NCBI GenBank assembly: GCA_032158295.1
Contig: CM063246.1
Coordinates: 14,977,168 to 15,041,167 of the forward strand
Source: Pycnopodia helianthoides
Taxonomy: Eukaryota > Echinodermata > Asteroidea > Forcipulatida > Asteriidae
Length of the DNA stretch: 64,000 nucleotides
Reading direction: 5' to 3'
Part shown: positions 1 through 9,945 of the stretch, piece by piece
How positions within the stretch are numbered: the stretch's first letter is position 1
How the letters are laid out: each line of letters begins with the position of its first letter
Translations under genes and position numbers: made by a program
The notes under the pieces: model-generated
Databases searched by the model: none
What the model saw: only the letters and a program-made list of their open reading frames with translations
What the model was told of the DNA's origin: nothing

Positions 1-195
1 TTATTTGTGTTCTCTTACCTATTGAGCCCTTGCATAGCGCGTATAAGTATCAGCCATTTTGGGAGTTAATGTACACAAAGTAATTGACCCCCAAAATGGT
101 GGAAATGGTGGACGCACATTGTGTGGAGGAACGTTCCGCATTGTGCAAGAGGTCAATATGGATTCATGTTTGGAAAACAAAATTCTCCAACTTAC

Positions 196-398
196 TCTTC
201 ATGGGCAAAGGTTGCCCGACTGAGTGAAGACACCTCACAAAGTCATCCTCTCCAAGAACCTCCAGCGCCTTCTTGCCCATGCGGGTCATGATCTTCATGC
301 TGGCCACGACATACATGAGTCAGTCAGCTGAATACCGATCTTAGACAGCGGGGAGCCCAGGGGTCCCATGCTGAATGGAATCACAAACATGGTCCTGC
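196..398 (-). CDS. pck: PEPCK coding exon 3 of those visible, with a one-base frameshift
   Basis: Exon of GTP-dependent phosphoenolpyruvate carboxykinase, which converts oxaloacetate to phosphoenolpyruvate in gluconeogenesis. The acceptor is tttctttacag and the donor is AAGA|gtaag. The translation begins (G)[19 protein letters not shown] and ends with [19 protein letters not shown], both highly typical of the family's N-terminal domain. Between them the frame slips. After LTDS (codon TCA, 318-316) only two bases (315-314) stand where the family has a Pro codon, before TAT GTC GTG (YVV). The exon is 203 nt, although its phase-1 borders require a multiple of three. Read literally, a TGA at 297-295 stops translation. 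Either the base is missing from the assembly or the allele is broken. The next exon lies beyond position 1. Confidence 0.93.
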
Positions 399-689
399 CT
401 GTAAAGAAAGTAATCCAGTTGTCAATAACACAGTAGTTAATAACGCACTCTTCCAAATGAAATATCAACTGTCATATTTCTACTTTTTGATTTCCTCTTT
501 TGTTATCCCCTTTCCCGGTTTTTAGCTCTTAGCTTCGAGTGGTCTGTTTTTATGGCCTTGTGCTTGCAACTTCCGTAAAACAACATTTTAAATGCAAAAA
601 ATATTTAAAACATTAATCATCTATTTAGCACCTTTGCCACAGGATTCAAAGAGCTGTTTATGACAGGTATGCTGCGTTTGAATCACGAG

Positions 690-960
690 ACCCTTTTTAT
701 ACCATCTTGTACGGGTATGCAAGGTGATGCGGCCAACCATTACCAAATAGGAACACCAGGGCAAACCCCCCTTCTCTCAACGATAAGTGTATCTGGGTTT
801 ATTAACGTGCAGTACACAGTACACCATCCCATCCAAAGGACGAAGCAACAATGATTAAGTGTCTTGCTGATGGACACAAGTGTCAAGACCTCTTGGTGTT
901 AACCTGGAAGTCTCAGTCCAAGTCTTGGCACCAGACTGCCAGGTCTAAACTAAACACTGA
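690..960 (-). mobile_element. tRNA-derived SINE, decayed inverted copy
   Basis: atccaaaggacgaagcaaca and tggacacaagtgtcaagacc match the SINE tail. The head is degraded. Confidence 0.65.
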
Positions 961-1835
961 CACAATCAAGGACTTTTTTTCCAGGACGAGCTCATTTTCT
1001 TTCTTTCTTTTTCATTGCTTGTAACTGTTTAGTATTTTTACCCACAAGTACATTAGTGTCGTCCACTTCTATATCTCTGATAATAGTTATTTGATGAGAA
1101 GGTTTTCTAGTCTCTAACCCGACCACCCTAAAAATAGCAAACCTAGTTTTCAAGTTACATAATATTTCCAGTACTAAACACCCCACACGGTCAAGCGGAT
1201 ACATTTTTAAAACAATGGCTCCCTGCCCGTTTGAATTTCTTGCATCCGTATCCATTGTAGTTTGACACTGTATGACGAGATAAAACCAGATCGCTTAGCA
1301 TACAAAGTTATCTAATGCTCAGATAACGGTGAATTCCAAAATGTTCTTTTACTACTTAAGTACTATGCATCTACCTCTATGGTGCCCCAGTTTAGTAAAT
1401 AAGAGCTGTGTAGGCTGGCACACTATCAAGGTCCCAATTTGGAGGTCATTTCACAATGCCATCCTGTGATTTCAACATAATATGCAACCCATCATCCCAT
1501 CCTCTGGTCAGTGTGAAAGCACACAGGAAGTACACATTACACCATGAAGGAAAGAAACAGTGTTTCATTCCTCCCAGTGAACAAGAGAATAGTCGGGTGA
1601 TTTGGCGTTACATCATGGACCTCAACTGAACAGTGATTAGTTAAATGTCACACCATAAACTAAAGGAATCACCCCTACAGTATGAAATGATAATGAGATA
1701 TAAAAAGTGCAAAGAGTACTCCTCAACTGTCACGCTGCTCCCATTGATGTAGTAGTCATTACTAACTGAGCATCATTATTTACTTATTAGGCCTATCTTT
1801 TACCAAACGCTTGGAACATTAAAGCACATGTCCAA

Positions 1836-2140
1836 CATTTGTAATTTTCCAAGCCTAGTATCCGCACTTTATGTGACCCAACATAAAATAACAAACCTGT
1901 GAAACGCTAAGCTCACTGTCTTCGGAGTCATGAGAAAACAGTGAAAAACCCCGTTATATGTTTTCACTGTTTTCAAACATCGGGGTTTGGACAACGCGCT
2001 AAAGACTTTTTTTTAAACTCATTTCCTGAAAACTACATATTTCAAGGGAAGTTTACCACCATGACCATCTTTATACCATGTAAGTAATGTGGGTGCATTG
2101 TGCACTCAGCAGTATGTGGTAACTTCAAAAAATCTAGTTT
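1836..2140 (+). mobile_element. Decayed family C-like element
   Basis: Carries the block ataacaaacctgtgaaacgc / gagtcatgagaaaacagtga / ttcaagggaagtttaccacc that recurs in family C. Ends are not clear. Confidence 0.5.
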
Positions 2141-2365
2141 TACTCCATGAAAACATGCATTCATTGTATAGCAAGATAGCTGGAGTATGGTCACAAGTCA
2201 TCAGAAATTAGATTCTACATTTAGAAAGAAACAAGACATTTCTTAAAATTGTCATCCTTTTTTAAAGTTCAAGGTACAAGGCATTGTACCCGACACATTG
2301 TACCTGATATCATTCAAATCATACCCATACATGACTGATTGTCCATAACACCCTATGATTTTCTC

Positions 2366-2762
2366 TTAAAGGCAGGGTGTACTTTTGGTAATTGCAAAGA
2401 CCAGTATCCTCACTTGGTGTATCCCAACATGTGCATAAAATAACAAACCTGTGAAAATTTGGGCTCAATTGGTCATTGAAGTTGCAAGAAAATAATGAAA
2501 GAAAAAAACTTGCTGCATCTAGCACTGTGTGCTTTCAAATGCATGAGATCATAGAGCAAGGAAGAGATAAAGCATTTCTCAGGTAAACATTTTTGGGTGA
2601 AATTTACCTTTTTCTCTAAAACTACACAGTTACATCAAAGGGGGTCATTTCTAACTATGTTTTATAATATCAACAGCTCTTCAGATCCACTGCTCCTCAT
2701 CCAGTCATTTTTTAATGTCGTTAACTTGTAGAGTAATTACCAAAAGGATACCCTGCCTTTAA
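2366..2762 (+). mobile_element. TIR element family B (AAAGGCAGGGT..), copy 1
   Basis: Terminal AAAGGCAGGGTGTAC / ATACCCTGCCTTT with a following TTGGTAATT / AATTACCAA, bounded by TTAA. 397 bp, in a PEPCK intron. Its right end reappears as a fragment at about 3630-3694. Confidence 0.85.
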
Positions 2763-3596
2763 TTGCCTTAGGTTGATATTTTTCAGATCATTCGAAGCAT
2801 GAAGCATATCACATAATTATCAAGAAGCGTACAAGGACAGTAGATGCATTAGTGCCAGACATGGTTGGCATCATCACTGCCAATAAAATCCAACACACAA
2901 AGGTGTTAGTACAAAACACATGCAGTACAAAGAGTGTATTCTTGCAACCACCTCTTCCCCTCAGTGAACACATCACATTGCCCCTGACCATGTGATGGAT
3001 GCATCAGTTAGTAACCTTTCCTTTGACCTTTACGAGATCACCCCACACAGCCACCGCAGGTTCGGGGAACTCCACAGTGCCACCGCTCGGAGGCATTTTT
3101 TTTATAGAAACCAGCTTAAATGGACTTCCTATTCCTGCATCATGCGATCAACTGATCAACCAACCAACTGTGGCACAAGAATGGCCAGATCCGGATGACT
3201 ATGAGCCAGTGATGTTATTTTAGTCTGAGGAATAGTCTAGAAAATTATCCTCCTGAAATTTAATTTATTTGACAAAGTGGGCCTCAAAGTTATCCTTTTT
3301 AAAGAAATGTTAAATAAAAATAAGTTGAATATTATTTTTTCAGATCTAATATCAACATGTGCGGCACACTGATCAGGGTTTTTCCCTAGGATTTTTCAAA
3401 ACTGTGGGGCAAAGACTTGAACCAACTTTTGGAAGTTTGGCCTTCAAGCACGATGAATTGAAACAAGGTCTTCAGAATGTTTATTACTTGGTGTTTATCT
3501 TTGGTTTTTAAAGCCCTACAGTGCATTCTACATGGTTTCTTTATTATTTTGGTCTGAAGTCTACATTCTTCTTCTGCATGCTTCGAATGGTTTGGT

Positions 3597-3694
3597 TAGA
3601 AAGAAACAAGACTTCTTAAAATTGTCATCGCTTTTTTTAATGTCATTAACTTGTAGAGTAATTACCAAAAGGATACCCTGCCCTTTAATTCCCT
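3597..3694 (+). mobile_element. Fragment of TIR element family B
   Basis: Matches sequence at 2222-2265 (aagaaacaagacttc...) joined directly to 2711-2762 (gtagagtaattaccaaaag), i.e. an internally deleted relative in the same PEPCK intron. Confidence 0.7.
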
Positions 3695-4060
3695 TGGAAT
3701 AATGATCCAAATTTATCAGCATGCGATTCGCACGTACTGGCCCTTTACGCTGACTAATGGATACTTGAGCTTCATGACACTGAAGTTTATTTTCTTGTTT
3801 ACACTGAACCAAGAACACTTCACATTTTGGATGGGAACCTTTCTTCATCCATCAAACCCTATTTCTTTGTAAAAATAAACATCACAAGAGATACTCTGAA
3901 ACCATGACAACACTTTAAATACAATTTTAGACAATCAAGGGAAGGATTTTTCATTGTGAAAGGCTCACTTGGTCCAAAGTTAGTACTGGTTCCAAACATT
4001 CACAAACTACATTGGTTATATTATCTTCCGAAAACCACAGAAAGGATGCACTAGACTTAC

Positions 4061-4245
4061 CTTTCATGCATCCAGGGAAGCGGTCACCAAGGGCCTTCTC
4101 AAGATCCTCGGGTGACATCCATTTCCCCACTGTACCATTTACACCTTCTCTGGGAATAGGAACTGTCTCTCGCATGGTGGGAGTTGAGATAACTGTCTTG
4201 CTCTCCACTCGGGCAACATCTTTAACGTCAGTCTTCGCCAACCAA
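4061..4245 (-). CDS. pck: PEPCK coding exon 2 of those visible
   Basis: The exon completes the split Cys codon of SNC and continues [18 protein letters not shown], then [22 protein letters not shown]. This is the conserved N-terminal stretch of animal PEPCK, including the ARVESKTV signature. Acceptor tttttcgtag|TTGG and donor ATGAAAG|gtaagt are both consensus. The 185 nt link phase 2 upstream to phase 1 downstream without a break, so only the following exon carries a lesion. Confidence 0.96.
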
Positions 4246-4402
4246 CTACGAAAAATAAACATATTGATACTTAATTTAAGATTTTAGTGAACACCACATT
4301 AAGTGAAACAATTTTACAATTTCCTTTTCTTTTCTTTCAATTAAGTGCAGCCACCCTACATGGCTGCAAAACAAGCTTAACCCAATACTTTTTATAACTT
4401 AC

Positions 4403-4666
4403 CAGTTTGAGTACTTTGTTAGTCTTTTGATCACGCCCTCTTTTTCCAACTGGTTTAACATGGACACATTTTCTTCTTCCGACCCGTCACAGATATGAAC
4501 ATTATCCGGTTGACACACCTCAACCTTCTCCAAGATGTACTGTCTGATGTGAGGGTGGAGATCATCTAGCTTCCCATTGACTACCTTTGGTAGAGGGGAG
4601 CTCTGTGTGGTGAGATTGCACGCTGGCATACTGGCTACCAGGGATTTACTGCAGTTATACGCTTGG
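4403..4666 (-). CDS. pck: PEPCK coding exon 1 (N-terminus, probable start at 4629)
   Basis: Encodes the PEPCK N-terminus: VVNGKLDDLHPHIRQYILEK, then CQPDNVHICDGSEEENVSML, then EGVIKRLTKYSN. The CQPD-IHICDGSEEEN stretch is diagnostic. Acceptor is cttcccacag|CC and donor is AACTG|gtaagt. An ATG at 4629-4627 (MPACNLTTQ) would give an N-terminus about as long as cytosolic vertebrate PEPCK, leaving 37 nt of 5' UTR in this exon. The frame is also open from the acceptor (C|CAA GCG TAT), so an upstream coding exon in phase 2 could extend the protein, for example with a mitochondrial leader. Confidence 0.93.
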
Positions 4667-4865
4667 CTGTGGGAAGAAAAAGAACAACAATAAAAACTAG
4701 ACATGGTGTTTACTTCAGAAAAAGAGATTGTGTTCTTTAATGTAAGTTGAAAGAAAGCCATTTCATGTTATCAATAAGCTGGTCTTGGACTAAATCTGAT
4801 AGCAAAATTTTCAAAAAAGTTCTTTTTATTTACTGTCATTCATTGATACAATGTAGATTCATGTC

Positions 4866-5090
4866 TTAACCCTCTTGCTGTCTGACCATTCAATACAATC
4901 AAGTGGTTTTGAATGATAGATAAACTATGCCAGCCTGCAATATGATACCATGAGGAATGCATACACAGCACACAGTTAGTTTTGTGCACAGTTGTGCCAC
5001 CATACACAACCTTGGCAGTCGAATGGTTTCAAGTGGTTGGTCAACTCACTGGAAAATGTTGCCAAGAGTCACTGACAGTAGGAGGGTTAA
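4866..5090. mobile_element. piggyBac-like MITE (TTAA-CCCTC..GAGGG-TTAA)
   Basis: TTAACCCTCTTGCTGTC at the left and GACAGTAGGAGGGTTAA at the right, 225 bp. A TTAA target with CCC/GGG termini is the hallmark of piggyBac-type elements. Non-coding, inside the PEPCK 5' intron. Confidence 0.75.
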
Positions 5091-5966
5091 GCAGTGAGCA
5101 CTGCACTATGAATATTCAGTGCTTTTGAACTGATAGAAAACATAATTTTGTTCAAACAAAACAATCTACGGTTGAACCTTTAACCTCTTGTGTTATCTAC
5201 TCCCACTTCACTAACAATAAGTACCAGTCTTGCCTGTGACACGTATCAATCACTATTCAGTATTCACATAAGTACATGAAAAACACAAGAAAAGCACAAA
5301 TTGAAAACACAATACACAGAATGCTCAAAGCTCATGTATGCATCACTCATTAACCAAAGACATGTACATCATAGAATCAGCTTGAATATAGTTCTGTTAA
5401 CCTTATTGATGACCTTTAAACAAAATCTCTGTGTCTGTGAGAAGATACAGTATGAATTATGGCTGCCAATCTTTATTTCTATACTTTAATGCATGCCAAT
5501 CATGTGTCCCGTGTATACAAATACAATGGTTCTGCTGTCATTTCAACCTAAAACTGTGGCTGCCCTCGTCGCCCTGGCGGGCTCTTGGATGTCAATTTTT
5601 ATCACAAATATCCCTTCGCTAAGGTAACTATGGCCCCGATCTACTATCAAGAACGAAACTCTGCACTTGGATATAAATTTTGTAAAAGGCCAATAACTAC
5701 ATGAACATGACTCATGTAAACTTTTTTCATTATTTGTTATACAAAATCAATATTAAGAACCTTGCAGGGTCACCTTCAGCTTGGCCCTTTACTGAACAGC
5801 CACAAATGGTTGTTTAAGTCTTCTTTGCCCGTCTCTTTTATTCCCTCATTCAAAACCACAGTAGATGATATTGAATGGTCAAACAGTAGGACTGTTTTAA
5901 TAGAATGTTTAAAAAATTTAGCTTTTCCATCGCTACTCTTGGTTTGTGGGTTCTTTACACTGCCTG

Positions 5967-6170
5967 TCATGCTGGTCTGTAGCAATTGGCCTGTGGTTGT
6001 GCAATGGTGAATTCATTCAACATACAGCCACAGTCTGTAATGAGACCCGACTTCTCAGTACATAGTCCACATTGCAGGCGATATTTGTTTAGTGTGTCAA
6101 CGTCACTGGCCCATGCACAAGTGCCTGCAAAACTCCAACAGTTTAATGATAACAGAATTACCCATTGCAT
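5967..6170 (-). CDS. Hypothetical small cysteine-rich secreted peptide ORF
   Basis: ORF beginning MQWVILLSLNCWSFAGTCAWA, which looks like a signal peptide with an Ala-x-Ala-type end. It is followed by about 46 residues with a CGLC...DCGC...NC cysteine pattern. The ATG has A at -3. It sits inside the large PEPCK 5' intron on the same strand. An acceptor-like tttttgcag-type site within the ORF means it could also be an internal exon. No family is recognised and a chance ORF is quite possible. Confidence 0.18.
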   Translation of the reverse strand: MQWVILLSLNCWSFAGTCAWASDVDTLNKYRLQCGLCTEKSGLITDCGCMLNEFTIAQPQANCYRPA

Positions 6171-6742
6171 TGTGCTGGATCCGAAACAGACTTCAGCTAC
6201 TAATTTGTACAAATTGATAGTACACCACACCAACCAGAAGGCAATGAATGATAAGAGTAGTAAAGGATGAGTTAGGCCTAAGCTCCTAACATGGTCATAT
6301 CAAACTGTGTAAATAAAAGGATTCAAGATAATGTGGCGGATTCAAGATAATGTGGCGACCCTGGATGGGATTACAACTCGACCAATTAGACTGCATCGAG
6401 TTTAGCGAGGTGGTCGGTCCATCAAACACATAGCTACATGATTAACCAAGGTTGTTGGCTTGAGCTTGATACTACAAACTTTCAAGTTCATGTTGTTGTT
6501 ATGTTACTAAAGCAAATATTTTTTGCACTTCATGGTCATACACCAGAGTTGAAATGTTTATACTAAATGTTTGTTTTTCATCAAGGCTCAATTAGCAATT
6601 TGTCAAACTAAAAGTAAACAAAATTAAAGGACTATGCATTTCAATATAGCATTGACGCCATTGTTCCTACTTGGCAGGTACCTTCCTTAAAATTTGGGAC
6701 GAGGATGCTTAGGAACAACTCAAATACAGCGAGACTTGCATC

Positions 6743-6883
6743 ACAGGCCTGGCATTTCATCTTTGAGAGGGCAAGGCCATTTTCACTTTGCAAAGGGCAC
6801 TTCCATTGGAAAATCTTAAAGTCTATGGGACACTTTTGAAGGGACACTTAGGCCATGACCAGGGCAACGTAATTCCAGGCCTG
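6743..6883. mobile_element. Family D MITE (CAGGCCTGGAATT), copy 1
   Basis: Terminal CAGGCCTGGCATT / AATTCCAGGCCTG, 141 bp, with the internal gagggcaaggccattttc and aaatcttaaagtctatggga blocks of the family. Confidence 0.85.
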
Positions 6884-7107
6884 CATCAGTCTATTGCCAA
6901 TCACTTGTGAGTCAGCCGTATCGATAACATGGTACCTCAAATGTTTTCAATCATGGTGCCCAGTTACAACCAGATTTAATAAGGCAATTACACATGGGTT
7001 CAGTCCACATTTACCGGAACTGCACTCATTGATTGGACCCCATTAATTGATTGGAGATACACAACCTGATGAAACCAGTTTCAATCTCAGTTTATTTCAG
7101 ATAACAT

Positions 7108-7265
7108 AAAAATCAGAGTTGCATTTGATAAGGATCAATAAATTACCTAATCTCAATTAAATGTGCGTCATCTGCACATGAAACTATTTATTAAATTGCA
7201 GACGACGCACATTTAATTGAGATTAGGTAATTTATTGATCCTTATCAAATGCAACTCTGATTTTT
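7108..7265. repeat. Near-perfect 69-bp foldback (hairpin)
   Basis: Arms 7108-7176 and 7197-7265 are reverse complements with a single mismatch (7170/7203) and a 20-nt loop. It lies in the PEPCK 5' intron, so the primary transcript would contain a long double-stranded stem. It could be a young palindromic transposon remnant or a source of small RNA. Confidence 0.95.
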
Positions 7266-8267
7266 GTGGGCAAAGTGCCGAATTCGATCTCAACTTTTTC
7301 ACTCATTATAATACCAAAAACAAAATATTATCTGTGTGAATATAAGAAAACAAGGTGGCTGGATTCTGTACGTTTTCACACAAAAAACTTGCATACATCT
7401 CTAGTTTGAGTTACTGGACCCAACAATGCTTTCAATTTTCACATTATGACTAGGACATTATCTGGCGTATGATTTTATGTCCAAATGTTTAAAAAGCGGA
7501 CTATTGAAAACACTTTCCAACTAATAAAACTTAAGTTAATACAATTACAATACTAAAATAGACATTTTAAAATTGAAGAGCCAGTTTATGCAAGTTAGAT
7601 AAGCTAGTCAGTTTGTGGCAAACTGTACCAAACCAAATCACACACATCTTTTTGGGAGGTCTTCAATTGTTGATCAAGTTTTACACTTTCAGTTTTACAC
7701 TCAGTCCCTCCATCCGCACACAAAAAAACACCCATCAAAATCAACTTTAATTGTCAGTGTCAGTTTCGAGAGAAAAAACCCAGAGTATGAAGTATGATAT
7801 TGTGAAATAAAACGAGCCGCACTAGCACCATCACTTAGCAGGAATGTTGAGATATAGTACGAGTAGTGTGGGGGTGTGCGGGGGTCGAGTGCATTATTCA
7901 TTGCTTGATGGCTGGCCGGCCCGTGAACTTCAGGAAACAGCTGATCGGCCTTGCTGCTGACGACAATGACCGGCATGTCATGGCGCGATTTTACTCCACA
8001 ACGTATACTTTTCAACATTATGAAGCGACCAACTTAAATTTTAAGCAAGAGACTTACCGTATTAAAAACCCACGCAATATTGCCGCCATCTCGAGGGTGG
8101 TGTTCACACTGATCCAAGGTGACGAGTACAGTATAACTGTTCAGAAACCCACAAAATATCACAATAAAGGCAGGATTTGAAGATCGAAGATCGAAGCTAC
8201 GACCTCAATTGTAATTTCGCAATGAATGACATGAACTGTGCTGCGCGCAGACTACTAGACGTAGTGG

Positions 8268-8413
8268 TGACGTGCGCTGTCTGTGGTACATTCACATGCA
8301 CTATCGTATACATGCCTACGTGCGCGAAGATTTATCTGAAACCCTGCTCAGAAATCCATTTGTTGAACACTTAAGGGGGAAAGCCTGGGTAACCAGACTA
8401 TTCTGTGACGTTT
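8268..8413. promoter_or_regulatory. CRE-like half sites in CpG-rich DNA
   Basis: TGACGTGC at 8268-8275 and TGACGTTT at 8406-8413. With CACGTCAC at 9527-9534, AACGTCAG at 9441-9448 and the two perfect CREs, they make six CRE-type sites within 1.7 kb upstream of the PEPCK coding exons. Individual function is unproven. Confidence 0.3.
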
Positions 8414-8493
8414 CACGCTTGGATGACTTGGATTTTTCCATCACTCGTTTTTAAGGAGAAAACGTAATTTTAACTTATTCATGATTGTTTGTG

Positions 8494-8693
8494 CCTATAT
8501 AAACAATCCTCATAAAATCACAATTCTAAAATATTTACTTTTGTTGAGTTGATTGTTGGTAATTTTTAAGATGTGCCTGCTTTATTCAATATTTTTTACA
8601 ATTGAATGTACGATGACGTCACATTTTAAGGTGTGGTGGTTTTGCATGATTCGATTGGCTGATATGTGGGGGCTCGGCTCTCATGTATATTAA
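8494..8693. promoter_or_regulatory. CRE-centred, possibly bidirectional promoter-like block
   Basis: A second perfect TGACGTCA sits at 8614-8621. To its right on the plus strand are an inverted CCAAT box (GATTGGCTGA, about 8650) and TGTATATTAAG (about 8683). To its left is TATATAAA (about 8495), which also reads as a TATA box on the minus strand. It could be an intronic PEPCK enhancer, an alternative promoter or a divergent non-coding start. No coding exon is recognisable on either side. Confidence 0.3.
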
Positions 8694-9791
8694 GTATGTG
8701 GCGCACGTGAATTTCTTCCGCATACTCGACTCTCGATCTCACGGTTTTTTGTTTTGATAAAGCTTTGAGAATGCGGCAAGAATTTACTAATTGCGCAAGG
8801 CGTCTACTAAAAAAGTAAACAACCAGTAAAGTAAAATGTCAGCCAATCTCAAATAAAATTTTAAGTGCCAACCTCGAAACAAAATAAACGTTCGTTTTTT
8901 TTTATGTCAAAATTTAAGCCTCATGTGTGTACAGAGTTGGAGTCACGGTGGGGTATTTTTTTTTGACAAGGAACCTACGTATAACTTCGTTTAGTAAATG
9001 TTAGGGTTTCATTTCCAGTCATTCACTTCGTTTTTGCTAACTGTCTTCTAAATTGTCCTCTTGTTCTATTTTAACTTACTGCCAGCGAAGTAAAATGCAA
9101 ACAAGAAACAACCGGCGTCTGATGATTGGTGCAAACTGACCGAAGTCTCCAAAGTTGTAATAGTTTAACCAGTCTTCTATAATTCTATTCATTTCCAACT
9201 ATCTGAAGATATGTGTGATTCGAAGTCACGCCCATCCACACAACAATGATCAGACCACCCTTAATGGCGTCGAACCGTCAACGTTATTTCCCTAGAATTT
9301 TGATTGAGTCGTCTGCCTGCTTGCTTTTCCATAACGATAGAGATGACAAGATCGTTTTATGGTCTTTTCTAATACATCTTTTAAAAAGTGTTTGACGAAA
9401 AATGAAGCTCCTCTCCAACGCATCACCATTTTGTTCGAATAACGTCAGTTTGGGTTCTAAACATGTCATTTACAATTGGATAACTATTTGAATCTTCTCT
9501 CACTAGTCGGTGACCATTGGAGCGGCCACGTCACGCTCCGTCCGCAACAGTGTTTATAGAAAAGCAAATCCATGGTTAGAAAAAGACAAATCCATCACGT
9601 AATCAAATAACTACACGGTCCGCAAACGATGCTTCAAGGAATTTAAGCTTCCGCCATATTTCTGGTAACTCAAGAATGTGTAACTTATTTCAAGAGTTAC
9701 ATTCTTAGAATGATTAACCATAATGTTAAATGTCATTACATGTAAATATTAGATTAACTCGATATTATTTTCAAATTTCTTATAACTTACC

Positions 9792-9893
9792 AAAGAAGAT
9801 ACACACACCGTCTACTCAGACTCCTTTCTTAATTTTCGACTGAAGTATCGTTCTGTCCATGCAGGCACTTTATAAAAACTAAATAACAGGTAT
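9792..9893 (-). other. pck: Probable non-coding first exon of PEPCK
   Basis: The segment ends on the minus strand with a strong donor, TCTTTG|gtaagttat, at 9792. It lies about 25-30 bp downstream of a TATA box and under a perfect CRE. It has stop codons in the relevant frame and a 14-codon upstream ORF (ATG near 9861), so it would be 5' UTR joined to the acceptor at 4666. The 5' end is a guess from TATA spacing. No transcript evidence is available here. Confidence 0.45.
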
Positions 9894-9945
9894 GAAGCAA
9901 TTTGACCGCAGGGCTGTGTATATAACCGCTGAAGTCATGACGTCA
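9869..9945 (-). promoter_or_regulatory. PEPCK core promoter candidate: perfect CRE plus two TATA boxes
   Basis: A palindromic TGACGTCA lies at 9938-9945. On the minus strand it is followed by GGTTATATAC (TATA, 9917-9926) and by TTTTATAAAG (second TATA, 9869-9878). Mammalian PCK1 is a classic CREB target, with a CRE roughly 60 bp upstream of its TATA box. With the second TATA the spacing here is similar. Assignment to PEPCK rests on strand, the consensus donor at 9792 and the gene family. Confidence 0.5.

Noticed and set aside
7866..8180. CpG-rich open frames on both strands
   Set aside because: Both strands look equally open, neither matches a known protein, and no convincing donor follows; more likely part of a regulatory CpG-rich segment.
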